Below, in pieces: positions 36,474 to 46,046 of a stretch of DNA of 64,000 nt. Origin of the DNA: DATEDA01 sp963789885. Its GTDB lineage: Bacteria; Pseudomonadota; Gammaproteobacteria; Burkholderiales; SG8-39. A program made the position numbers and the translations under genes. Position 1 is the stretch's first letter. The number at the start of each line of letters is the position of its first letter. The notes under the pieces are model-generated. The model worked only from the letters and a program-made list of their open reading frames with translations, was not told where the DNA came from and searched no databases. The DNA lies in the NCBI GenBank assembly GCA_963789885.1, contig CAWBNB010000064.1, forward strand, positions 1 to 64,000. The letters are read 5' to 3'.

Positions 36474-37571
36474 ATGAAACTCTCCAGCATCGCCGGCGTG
36501 GCGCTAGCGGGGTTCGCCGGACTGGTCGTGGCGCAGGCGCTCAAGGGGCCGGTCAACGACGCGCCGTTCACCGAGAAGTGGTGGCCGTCCAAGTGGGGCG
36601 ACGACGACAAGGCGGGCAGCGCCAACCACACCAAGAACTCGAACAACATCAAGCGGGCGCTCGCGACGGTCAAGCAGAACAAGTCGATCACGATCGGGAA
36701 GTACTACCACCGGGAGATCCCCGCCTTCGGCGCGCGCGGCTGGCAGCTGACGATCCCCGGCACGCCCACCGGCGGCCCGTTCGGCAAGAACGCGATGATC
36801 TATCACGACGAGCTGGTGACCGCGGAGCTCGGGCAGATCGGCACCCAGTTCGACGGCCCCGGGCACATCGGCGTGAACACCTCCAAGGGCCCGATGATGT
36901 ACAACGGCCGCCTCACCTGGGACGCGTACGAGCGCGGCGCGGGCGGTCGCGTGCTCGGGATGGGCCCGCTCGGCGTCGAGAACGTCGCCGAGCTCGGCTT
37001 CGTTTGCCGGCTGGTCGTGCTCGACGCGGTCGCGTACCGCAAGCAGCAGGGCAAGCTCCCCGCGACCGCCGAGATGCTGCCGATTCCCGACAGCGCGACC
37101 TCGCCCGGCATCGTGACCGCGGACGACGTGAAGGGCATCGTGAAGATGCAGAAGCTCGCCGACATCGCGGCCGGCGACTGCGTGGCGCTGCACACCGGCC
37201 AGGGCAACACCTGGAGCAACGACAAGTACAAGACGATGACCTCGGCGCAGCGGGCCGCCGCGCGGGAGATCTGGGCAAAGGGCGAGCCGGGGTTCGGCGC
37301 GAGCGCGTGCGAGTACATGGCCTCGCGCGACATCGCGCTGACGATGGGCGACACGTCCGCGAACGACGCGCAGCCCTTCGGCGAGTCGGGCGACCAGGAC
37401 GCGGTGCCCTGCCACACCGGGATGCAGACGCGCCGGGGGATCTGGAACCTGGAGAACGTCGATACCAAGTCCCTGATCGACGCCAAGATCTACGAGGGCG
37501 CGTTCGTCTGGGCGCCGCTGAAGATGATCGGGGCGACCGGCTCGCCGGGCAATCCGATCGTGCTGTACTGA
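36474..37571 (+). CDS. Cyclase family protein (kynurenine formamidase-like fold)
   Basis: A 365-aa protein of the cyclase/KynB-like metal-dependent hydrolase family with a hydrophobic N-terminal segment (residues about 5-22) that may direct export. The family metal motif HxGTHxDxPxH appears here as Q121-IGT-Q125-FDGPGH131, so two positions that are usually His are Gln. Further motifs IPDSATSPGIVTADDV and CVALHTGQGNTW follow. The start is preceded by AGGAAGGGAG. It ends in a perfect hairpin shared with the convergent pqi operon. Whether it is still catalytic is uncertain. Confidence 0.85.
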   Translation: MKLSSIAGVALAGFAGLVVAQALKGPVNDAPFTEKWWPSKWGDDDKAGSANHTKNSNNIKRALATVKQNKSITIGKYYHREIPAFGARGWQLTIPGTPTGGPFGKNAMIYHDELVTAELGQIGTQFDGPGHIGVNTSKGPMMYNGRLTWDAYERGAGGRVLGMGPLGVENVAELGFVCRLVVLDAVAYRKQQGKLPATAEMLPIPDSATSPGIVTADDVKGIVKMQKLADIAAGDCVALHTGQGNTWSNDKYKTMTSAQRAAAREIWAKGEPGFGASACEYMASRDIALTMGDTSANDAQPFGESGDQDAVPCHTGMQTRRGIWNLENVDTKSLIDAKIYEGAFVWAPLKMIGATGSPGNPIVLY

Positions 37572-37585
37572 CCGGCGGAAGGCCC

Positions 37586-37614
37586 GAGGGCGGCGGCGCG
37601 ATGCCGCCGCCCTC
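37586..37614. terminator. Bidirectional hairpin between cyclase and pqiC
   Basis: A perfect 12-bp inverted repeat, GAGGGCGGCGGC and GCCGCCGCCCTC, with a 5-base loop. It lies 14 bases after the cyclase stop and 13 bases beyond the leftward pqiC stop, so it can end both units. Confidence 0.7.
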
Positions 37615-37627
37615 GCGAACGGCGCGG

Positions 37628-38210
37628 CTACGGCGCGCGGATCGCGCCGGCGATGTCCTGGCTCACCCGCGCCAGTGCGCGGCTGTGCGCGGCGACGAGC
37701 GCCTCGAAGCCGGCGCCCGAAACCGTCTCGCGCACCGACGAGCGTCCGGTCCGCGGCGCGCCGCCGGCGGCGCGGCGGATCGACCAGAGCGCGTCGATCG
37801 TCACCGCCTCGCCTAGCACGGAGTCGAACCGCTGGACGTCGACCAGCACCTGGTAATCCGGGTTCGCGAGCGTGGTCTGCGCGTAGGCCCAGACGCGCGC
37901 CGTGCCGAGCTCCTGCGCCAGGTTCGCGGCGATCACGCGCGCGATCTCGCTCTTCAGCGGGCTTGCCCACCGCTGGAACTCGTACATCGCCACCTGGTTG
38001 GCAGCGACCTGCACCACCATCTGCGGCTGGTCGATCGCCTCCGGCAGGGTCACCGGTCCGACCGCGACGCTGATCGCGGATCCGCCCGCCGTGGGCGCCG
38101 GCGCGCCCGCCGCCGCCGCGCTCAGCGTGTAGTAGCGCTCCTTCGGCGGGCTCGCCGCACGCCGCGAGCGCGAGGAGGGTGAGGCAGACAACCGCGAGGG
38201 CGAGGCGCAT
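37628..38210 (-). CDS. pqiC: PqiC-like outer-membrane lipoprotein (one frameshift)
   Basis: A protein of about 193 aa of the ABC-type auxiliary/PqiC (DUF330) family, the outer-membrane lipoprotein that completes the PqiABC lipid-transport bridge. The start at 38210 overlaps the pqiB stop as ATGA. The signal MRLALAVVCLTLLALAACG contains the lipobox. An extra base near 38157 then shifts the frame; the rest reads SPPKERYYTLSAAA and on to the stop. VGPVTLPEAIDQPQMV is a typical family motif. Confidence 0.82.
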
Positions 38211-39872
38211 CAGTTGGGCTCCTCCGCCGGCTTCCCGCGGATCAGGGACTGGGGCTGGCGCTCGAGGTAGTCCGCGAGCGCGCGGATCGACGCCGCCGCG
38301 CGGGTGATCTCGCGCAGCGCCTCGCGGAGATCGGTCTGCAGCGGCGACTCGGTCGCGAGCGCGCCCTCCGCGCTCTTGAGCGTCCGGCGTGCGTCCTCCA
38401 GGGTCCGGTTCAGCTCGGGCGTCGTATCGTCGCCGAGCCGCCTGGCGAGCACGTCGGCGCTCTTGAGCGTCTGGTCGAGCGTGGCCAGCGCCTTGCGCAG
38501 GTCCGCGTCGATCTGCTCGTACTGCACCCGGTCGAGCTTCTTCGCGATGCTCGCGATGGTCTCCTGCAGATCCTCGAGGGCGCCCGGGATGGTCGGGATC
38601 TCGAGCGGCGTCTTCGAGATGTCGAGCTTCACCTTCGGCGCCTTGGGGAAGAAATCGACCGCGACGTACTGCTGTCCGGTGAGCAGGTTGCCGGTCCGCA
38701 GCTGGCCGCGAAAGCCCCGATCGACGAAGAGCCTGCGCGCGCTTCACGCGCTCCTCCGCGGGTCTGAGCGCAGCCGGCAGCGACGGCCCCCGCGTCGCTG
38801 CGAGCGCACCCGCAGCCGGTCCGGATAGAGATAGATCTCGACCGGCTGCACGAAATTGAACGCCTTGCGGATCGAACTCCACGCCGATGCGGACGACCTC
38901 GCCGATGGTCACCCCGCGGAAGTCGACCGGCGCGCCCACCGCGAGCCCGCGCACCGACTGCTTGAACACGAGGACGTAGTGCTCGATCGTGAGGTCGGGC
39001 TGCTTCATCGCCGCTTCGCGCGTCGGGAAGAGATTGAACACCGTGTTCGCGTCCGCCGCGGGCGCCGCGCCGCCGTCGGGCGGCGCCTGGAACGCGATCC
39101 CGCCGATCAGGATCGACACGAGCGACTCGGTCTGCACCCGCACCCCGGTCGCGTCGAGCGACACGTCGACGCCGCTCGCGTTCCAGAAGCGCGTGTTGGC
39201 GGTGACGTACTGGTCGAAGGGCGCGCGCACGAAGATCTTGATCGACACGCCCTTCCCGTCCTTGTCGAGCTCGTGGCTGACGACCTCGCCGACCGGCAGC
39301 CGCCGGAAGTACACCGGCACCCCGACGTCGTGCGACCCGAGGTCGTCGGCGCGCAGGACGAACTGCCGCCCGGGCTCCTCGCGGGTGACGATCGGCGGCA
39401 CGTCGAGGGCGACGAAGTCGCGCCGCGCCTGCTTGCCATGGCCCGGATCCACTGCGATGTAGGGGCCCGAGAGCAGGGTCCCGAGCCCGGACACCCCGCC
39501 CGCGGTGATCCGCGGCCGCACCGCCCAGAACCGCGTGTCCTCCACGAGGAGGTCCGCGGCGTCCTTGTCGAGCTCGGCGGTCGCCGACGACCCGCTTGCG
39601 GTCCGTCGGCGAGCGCGATCGCCTTGACCAGGCCGATGTTCGACGTCCTTGTACTTGATCTTCGTCTTGCCCGCCTCGAGGCCCTCCGCCGTCTTGAAGC
39701 TGATCGTGATCGTCGGGCCGCGCTCGAGGATCGCTTTCACGGCGAGCCAGCCGCCGGCCAGCACCGCGACGATGGGGATGATCCAGATGAGCTGCGGCGC
39801 CCAGCGCCGCCGGGGCGCGGCGACCGCCTCGGGCAGATCCGGAAGCTCGGGCGCGCGCGGCGCGTCAGCCAT
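38210..39872 (-). CDS. pqiB: PqiB-like MCE-domain protein (about five frameshifts)
   Basis: A reconstructed protein of about 553 aa with an N-terminal membrane anchor (LIWIIPIVAVLAGGWLAV) and three MCE domains, the periplasmic tunnel of the Pqi system. Domain starts are recognisable as TISFKTAEGLEAGKTKIKY, FVLRADDLGSHDVGVPVYF and VLVFKQSVRGLAVGAPVDF. A C-terminal coiled-coil follows (LDRVQYEQIDADLRKALAT). Frame changes fall near 39640, 39595, 38868, 38800 and 38738, with family-like sequence on each side. It overlaps the pqiA and pqiC neighbours by a few bases. Confidence 0.8.
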
Positions 39873-40483
39873 GCTTTCTCTCCACCGGGTCCCAGATCAG
39901 GCGCGGATCGAAGCTCTCGGCCGCGAACATCGTCAGCACGACGACCGCCCCGAAGGCGATCGCCCCCGGCCCGGCCCGGATGCTCATCAGCCCGCCGAAC
40001 TGGACGAGCGCGGTGAGGATCGCCGCGACGTAGATGTCGATCATCGACCAGCGCCCCACGATCTCGAGCACGCGGTAGAGCCGCGTGCGCTCGCGCGGCG
40101 CCCAGGTGGAGCGGCGCTGCACGGAGACGAGGAGGTAGGTCAGCGCGCCGAGCTTCGAGAACGGGACCGCGATGCTGGCGATGAACACGATCACCGCGAG
40201 CGGCCACGACCCCGAGGTCCACAGAAAGATCACGCCGCTCAGGATCGTGTCGGTCTCCGAGCCGAAGAGCGAGCCGGTCTCCATCACCGGCAGGAGGTTC
40301 GCCGGGACGATGAGAACGTACGACGGCGATGAGCAGCGCCCAGCTGCGGGCGATGCTGTCCGGCTTGCGGAAATGCAGGCCCGCGCCGCAGCGCGCGCAC
40401 GCGAGATCGTGCGCGCCGGCGGCCGGACGGTGCACCAGCCCGCACGCGTGGCAGGCGAGGAGGCCCGCTTCGGCCGCCGTCAT
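39865..40483 (-). CDS. pqiA: PqiA-like membrane protein, second module (one frameshift)
   Basis: The second half of PqiA, here a separate gene of about 205 aa. It begins with a zinc-ribbon (C11-x2-C14, C29-x2-C32), followed by four membrane segments including LAVIVFIASIAVPFSKLGA and WSMIDIYVAAILTAL. A frame change near 40318 separates the zinc-ribbon part from the membrane part. The start lies five bases after the first-module stop, and its end overlaps pqiB by eight bases. PqiA is the inner-membrane partner that feeds lipid to PqiB. Confidence 0.82.
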
Positions 40484-40488
40484 TGCGG

Positions 40489-41097
40489 TCACCGCACCGC
40501 CTCCACCCGGGCCCAGAGCGCGTGCGAATCGAACGAGGCGGCCGCGGCGGCGACGAGGAACATCAGCGCGCCGAACGACCACAGCGCGATCCCGGGCACG
40601 ACCGAGGCGAGCGCCGCGAGCTTGGTGAGCGCGACCAGCGTGCCGAGCATGAACACCTCGACCATGCCCCACGGGCGCACGGCGTCGACCAGGCGGAACA
40701 CCGCGGGCAGCCCGTGCGGCACCCGTCCGAGCTTGAGCGGCAGCAGCATGTAGAGCAGCGCGCCGATATTGAGGGCGGGCATCAGGATCGTCGTGACGAA
40801 GACGAGCCCCGCGACGCTCGTCATGCCGCCGTCGTGCAGCGCCCGCACCGTGCCGAAGAGCGTGGTCGAGGTGTGGTTGCCCTGCGCGTCCAGCCCGACG
40901 ATCGGGAAGGCGTTCGCCACGACGAACAGCACCGCCGCCGCGAGCGCGTAGGCGAGCGTGCGGTCGAGGCCGTCGGGCGTGTTGCGGTAGAGGACCGCGC
41001 CGCAGCGCGTGCAGCGCGCGGCACCGCCGGGGGCGAGCGCCACCTCGCGCTGGAGGAGATCGCACTCGTGACAGGCTATGAGCGCCGGCGCGGACAT
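40489..41097 (-). CDS. pqiA: PqiA-like membrane protein, first module
   Basis: A 202-aa inner-membrane protein, the first PqiA module, with zinc-ribbon cysteines C9-x2-C12 and C29-x2-C32. Four membrane segments follow, with TLAYALAAAVLFVVANAFPIV as the first. In E. coli both modules form a single polypeptide; here they are two adjacent genes with a five-base gap, a known arrangement in betaproteobacteria. It is the first gene of the leftward pqi operon and is intact. Confidence 0.88.
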   Translation of the reverse strand: MSAPALIACHECDLLQREVALAPGGAARCTRCGAVLYRNTPDGLDRTLAYALAAAVLFVVANAFPIVGLDAQGNHTSTTLFGTVRALHDGGMTSVAGLVFVTTILMPALNIGALLYMLLPLKLGRVPHGLPAVFRLVDAVRPWGMVEVFMLGTLVALTKLAALASVVPGIALWSFGALMFLVAAAAASFDSHALWARVEAVR

Positions 41098-41319
41098 GGA
41101 TTGAGGATAGCCCGCATTCGTCGCGCCCGCCGGAGACGTCCGCCTGCACGCTTTCGGGGAGCGTGCACGCACCGATGCACGGTTTCGAGGCGCAGCGGGT
41201 CGGGAGGCGCGTGCCAGCCGCTTGCACGTCAGGCGTTTGAAGGCTCCGACGCGCGTGGCATGCAACTTGCCGCTTGCGACCGTCGTCCGTCGCTCGCCGA
41301 CGCCCCATGGAGACCCGCC

Positions 41320-42909
41320 ATGACGCCCCGCATCGCCGCAACGCTCGCATCGATCGCATTCGCGGTGCCGCTCGCCGCCGGCGCGCAAGGCACGCTCCGC
41401 ATCGCGATGACCGCCTCCGACATTCCGACCACGACCGGGATGCCGAACAACGGGTTCGAGGGGATGCGCTTCCTCGGCTACCCGATCTTCGAATCGCTGA
41501 TCCTCTGGGACCTCTCGCGCGCCGATGCGCCGGCCGACCTCCGGCCCGGGCTCGCGACGGCCTGGAAGCAGGACGCGAAGGATCCCTCGATCTGGATCTT
41601 CACCCTGCGGCAGGGCGTGAAGTTCCACGACGGCGAGCCGTTCGACGCCGACGCCTTCGTCTGGAACATGGAGCGCTTCTACAACGAGAAGTCGAAGCAG
41701 TTCGAGCCGCCGGCGGCCGGCCTCACGCGCGCGCGGAACCCGTACGTCAAGTCGTACGCGAAGGTCGACAAGTACACCGTGAGCGTCACCACGATCCGGC
41801 CGCTCTCGTATTTCCCGCAGCTCATGGTCTGGCCGCTGATGGCGAGCCCGAAAAACTGGGAGCAGGCCGGTTCGTGGCAGGCCCAGTCGAAGGCGCCGGC
41901 GGGCACCGGGCCGTTCAAGCTCGCCACCTGGACGCCGCGCGAGCGCGCCGAGCTGGTGAAGAACCCCGACTACTGGGACAAGCCGCGCATCCCGAAGCTC
42001 GACAAGCTCGTGCTGCTGCCGATCCCCGAGGCGAACACGCGGGTCGCCGCGCTCCGCTCCGGCCAGGTCGACTGGATCGAGGTGCCGCCGCCCGACGCGG
42101 TGGCGAGCCTCAAGAGCGCGGGCTACGTCCTCGTCACCAACACCTACCCGCACTACTGGCCGTGGATGCTCAACATGGCGCGCGAGGACTCGCCCTTCCG
42201 CGACCGGCGCATGCGGCAGGCGATCAACTACTGCGTCGACCGCGCGGCGATGGTGAAGATGCTCGGCGGCCTGGCCGAGCCCTCCGTGGGCTACTTCCAG
42301 GAGTCGCACCCGCTCTTCGGCCACCCCACCCAGCACTACACCTACGACCCGGAGAAGGCGAAGAAGCTGATCGCCGACGCCGGTTACGCCGGCAAGCCGG
42401 TCAAGGTCAAGGCGATGATCTCGACCTCCGGCTCGGGCCAGATGCTGCCGCTGCCGATGAACGAGCTGCTCCAGCAGCAGCTCGCGACCTGCGGCTTCGA
42501 GGTGAGCTTCGACGTGGTCGAGTGGAACCTCGTTCTCTCGGCGTGGCGTAACGGCCCGACGAGCAAGGACGCGCACGGCGCCGACGCGCTCAACATCTCG
42601 AGCCCGTCGATGGACGTGGCGACGATGGCGCGCTATCTCCTCTCGGCCAACGGCTCGCCGAACGGCGCGAACTGGGGGCACTTCAGGAGCGAGGCGTACG
42701 ACCGGATCATCGGCGCGGTCGAGAAGAACGCCGACCCGGAAGCGATGAAGAAGGGCGTCATCGCCGCGCACCAGATCATCGTCGACGAGGCGCCGTACCT
42801 CTTCGTGGTCCACGACCTCAACCCGCGCGCGATGTCGCCGAAGGTGAAGGGCTTCACCCAGGCGCAGAGCTGGTTCCAGGACTTCGTGAAGGTCTACATG
42901 GAGAAGTGA
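41320..42909 (+). CDS. ABC transporter substrate-binding protein (peptide/DppA class)
   Basis: A 529-aa periplasmic binding protein of the SBP_bac_5 (oligopeptide/dipeptide/nickel) family. The signal peptide is about 22 residues, ending AAGA. Family motifs include RQGVKFHDGEPFDADAFVWN, GTGPFKLATWTP and RQAINYCVDRAAMV. No permease or ATPase genes are nearby, so it is an orphan. It is divergent from the pqi operon by 222 bases and convergent with the phospholipase D gene. Confidence 0.92.
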   Translation: MTPRIAATLASIAFAVPLAAGAQGTLRIAMTASDIPTTTGMPNNGFEGMRFLGYPIFESLILWDLSRADAPADLRPGLATAWKQDAKDPSIWIFTLRQGVKFHDGEPFDADAFVWNMERFYNEKSKQFEPPAAGLTRARNPYVKSYAKVDKYTVSVTTIRPLSYFPQLMVWPLMASPKNWEQAGSWQAQSKAPAGTGPFKLATWTPRERAELVKNPDYWDKPRIPKLDKLVLLPIPEANTRVAALRSGQVDWIEVPPPDAVASLKSAGYVLVTNTYPHYWPWMLNMAREDSPFRDRRMRQAINYCVDRAAMVKMLGGLAEPSVGYFQESHPLFGHPTQHYTYDPEKAKKLIADAGYAGKPVKVKAMISTSGSGQMLPLPMNELLQQQLATCGFEVSFDVVEWNLVLSAWRNGPTSKDAHGADALNISSPSMDVATMARYLLSANGSPNGANWGHFRSEAYDRIIGAVEKNADPEAMKKGVIAAHQIIVDEAPYLFVVHDLNPRAMSPKVKGFTQAQSWFQDFVKVYMEK

Positions 42910-42926
42910 GGCCGCGCGAGCGCCGC

Positions 42927-44043
42927 TCAGCCGACCGCCGCGCTCAGGGCTTCTTCTTGCGCCTTTGGCTTCGGCTTGGCCTTGGCCTTGGCCTTGGGCT
43001 TCGGCTTGACCTTCGCCTTCACCTTGGCCTTGCCTCGGCTTTGGGCTTCGGCCTTCGGCCTTCACCTTCAGCGCGAGCCGATCCGCTCCCGCACCGCCGC
43101 GCTTCGCAAGATCGGCGAGCAGTCCCTCGTCGGTGAGATCGAGCGCGTGGGAGTGCTCCCAGTCGTGCTCCGCGATCTTGTGCAGGGCCTTGACGACGTG
43201 GTGATCGTCGACCTCGATCGCCAGCTCGCGCCGGCTGTCGAAGCTGCCGGGCGAGAAGTTGATCGAGCCCACGATCGCGCGCTCGCCGTCGGCGAGCAGC
43301 ATCTTGGCGTGCAGCTTGAGGTGCTTCAGCTTGTGCACCTTGACGCCGACGTCGTCGAGGATGCGGATGCCGCCGACACCCTCGACCAGCTTGTCCTGCT
43401 TCAGCGTGTGCGGCGGGCGCGCCATCACGTGGATCTTCACGCCCCGCGCCGCCGCCCGCACCAGGCGCTCGATGATGACCTGGTCCTGGTAGCGCTCGTT
43501 CTGCACGAACAGCGTGTGCTTCGCGCGGTCGATGAACTCGGCGATGCGGTCGCGCCCGTTGAGCGGGCACCAGATCAGGTGCGCGTGCGGGTCGGGCTTG
43601 AAGTGCTTGCGGTGCCAGTCGGCCTCGAAGCACGCGGCGACCTCCTCGACCTCGTGGCGATGCCCGGTGGTGACCGCGTAGTCGCGCGTCTCGGTCAGGT
43701 TCTTCGTCTCCCAGTTGAGCGACTGCACGAGGGCGAGCTCGTCGTCCACCACCGCCGACTTCTCGTGCGTGACCGCGAACTCGGGATTGGCGTCGACCAC
43801 TTCAACGCCCGCGCTCTCCAGCTTCTTCCGCGTCGCCTCGTTCTCCGGCTCGCCGCCGCGCCGCGCCGGGTTGAGGATGACCCGCACCTTCACGCCGCGC
43901 TTCTGGGCGGCGATCACCGCCGCGAGCAGCGCCGGGTCGTCGAACAGGAACATCTTCACGCGCAGGTGCTGCTTCGCCCCCGCGATCGCGTCGAGGAGCG
44001 GCTGCACGCCCTCGTCCGGCATGATGATGAGTGAACGGGACAT
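42927..44043 (-). CDS. Phospholipase D-like protein with Lys/Pro/Ala tail (one frameshift)
   Basis: A cytosolic protein of about 370 aa with two HKD motifs, H93-x-K95 (HEKSAVVDD) and H245-x-K247 (HAKMLLADGE), the catalytic pair of the phospholipase D/cardiolipin synthase superfamily. No membrane anchor is present, unlike typical cardiolipin synthases. After residue about 325 the sequence becomes low complexity. In the uninterrupted frame it is Gln/Gly/Glu-rich and runs into the neighbouring gene. In the frame shifted near 43040 it reads as repeated KPKAKAKAK and ends QEEALSAAVG at 42927, convincingly like a histone H1-like tail. It follows the ABC exporter by 14 bases. Confidence 0.8.
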
Positions 44044-44057
44044 GGTCCTTCCTTTCG

Positions 44058-45843
44058 CTACGCCGGCGGCGGGGCGACCCCGCCGACCTGCACGCGGTAC
44101 AGCTCCGCGTAGATGCCCTTGCGGGCGACCAGCTCGTCGTGCGTGCCCTCCTCCGCGACCACGCCGTCCTTGAGGACGAGGATCTTGTGCGCGTCGCGGA
44201 TCGTGGACAGGCGGTGCGCGATCGTGAGCACCGTCCGCCCCTTCATCAGCCGTTCGAGCGCCTCCATGACGAGCTTCTCCGACTCGGTGTCGAGCGCCGC
44301 GGTCGGCTCGTCGAGGATGAGGATCGGCGCGTTGCGGATGATCGCGCGCGCGATCCCGATCCGCTGGCGCTGGCCGCCCGACAGCGTGAGCCCGCGCTCG
44401 CCGACCATGGTCTTGTAGCCGTCGGGCATCTTCGCGATGAACTCGTCGGCGTTCGCCAGCTTCGCCGCCTCGACGATCTCCGCCTCGGTGGCGGTCGGCC
44501 GGCCGTACGCGATGTTGTCGTGGATGGTGCCGCGGAAGAGCACGGTGTCCTGCAGGACGAAGCCGATCTGGCTGCGCAGCCCCTTGAGCGTGAAGTCGCG
44601 CAGATCGACGCCGTCGATCAGGACCCGGCCGCCGGCGGGGTCGTAGAAGCGCGGGACCATGCTGACGATGGTGGACTTGCCGCCGCCGGTCGGGCCGACG
44701 ATCCCGACGAACTGGCCGGCTGCGATCTTGGTGTGGACGTCCTTCAGCACCGGCGCCTTGGGGTCGTAGGCGAAGGCGACGTGCTCGAACTCGATCTCGC
44801 CCTTGAGCGTGCCCGGGTCGCGCGCCTCGGGCCGCTCGGGGATGACGTCGTCGGTCTCGAGGATCGTCTGCACGCGCTCGATCCCCACCGCCGTCTGGGC
44901 GATCGTGCTGCCCATCTTGGCGAGGTCCTGCACCGGCTTGAAGAACTTCGAGAGGTAGGTGAGGAAGACGGTGAGCTCGCCGATGGTCATCGCGCCGGAC
45001 AGCACGAGCGCCGTCCCGCGCCAGAGCACGATCCCGGTGCAGATCGCGGCGACGATCGACGACCACCGGCGAGAGCACCGCCTTGATCTTGCCGCGCCTT
45101 GAGCGCCGACTCGACGGTCGCGTGGCTGACCGACGAGAGGTTCTCCTCCTCCAGGTCCTGCCGACCGTAGGCCTTCACGACCCGGACCGACTCGAGCCCC
45201 TCCTGCACCACCGACGACGATCTCGGCCTGGTGCTTGCGGACGTCGTGGGTCGCCTTCTTCACCGCCCGGTTGAACCGCGCGACGAAGAGGAGCAGGAAC
45301 GGCGTGGCGGCGATCGCGATCAGCGCGAAGTCCCAGTCGAGCCAGAACATGATGAACAGCATGCCGACGATCGTCAGCAGGTCGACGAGGATGCCGAGCG
45401 TTCCGGACGAGGCGAAGTTCTGGATCGTCTTCACGTCGGTCGTGATGGTGCGAGAGGATCGCGCCGACCTGGTGCGTGTCGTAGTAGCCGAGCGAGAGGC
45501 GCTGCAGGTGCTGGTAGACCCGCATGCGCAGGTCGTGCGCGACGTACTGGCTGACGCTCTCGGTGTAGTAGTTCTCGACGTAGCTCGCCAGGGCGCCGAG
45601 CGCCGCGATCACGACCACCATGACCCCCGCCACGAGGGCGAGCTCCATCTTGTCGCCGCCGAGCGGGATGAAGCGCAGGCGGTCGAGCCATTCGGGCGCC
45701 TTGTGGGTGCCGACGACGTTGTCGAGGATGACCTTCAGCGGCCACGGCGCGGCGAGGCTCATCGCCGTCTGGACGAGCATGGCGATGAAGACGATCACGA
45801 GCGCGCCGGCGTAGGGCCGCAGCAGCTCGCGGACGAGCCGCAT
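44058..45843 (-). CDS. ABC exporter, fused permease-ATPase (about four frameshifts)
   Basis: A half-transporter of about 595 aa: six membrane helices followed by a nucleotide-binding domain. The ATPase part is intact, with Walker A GPTGGGKST, signature LSGGQRQR, Walker B ILILDEPTAALD and the H-loop IAHRLST. The membrane part is split near 45455, 45225, 45110 and 45065; each piece is family-like, for example VVQEGLESVRVVKAYGRQD. The start is taken at 45843. A longer N-terminus from 45925 would need one more frame change. Substrate unknown; lipid or multidrug export is usual for this class. Confidence 0.83.
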
Positions 45844-46046
45844 CTTGGCGCGCCCGGCGGGCGGAGCGGCGCGCGCCGAGCGTTGCGGCGCCAGCGGGCG
45901 CGACTGCGGCGGCTTTACTCGACATCGGGGAGGAATCGCCGGGCGAAGGAGGCGCAATCCTCCGCCAGCCCGCCGCTCCCGTCAAGGAAGCGGGTGCGTC
46001 GGCATCATGCCATCAACGAGCGCACGAGAGCGCCATAGCGACCGCG

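Noticed and set aside
42960..43030. Short repeated units (TTGGCC-like) resembling a repeat array.
   Set aside because: No spacers or conserved repeat of CRISPR length; the repeat encodes the Lys/Pro/Ala tail of the phospholipase D.
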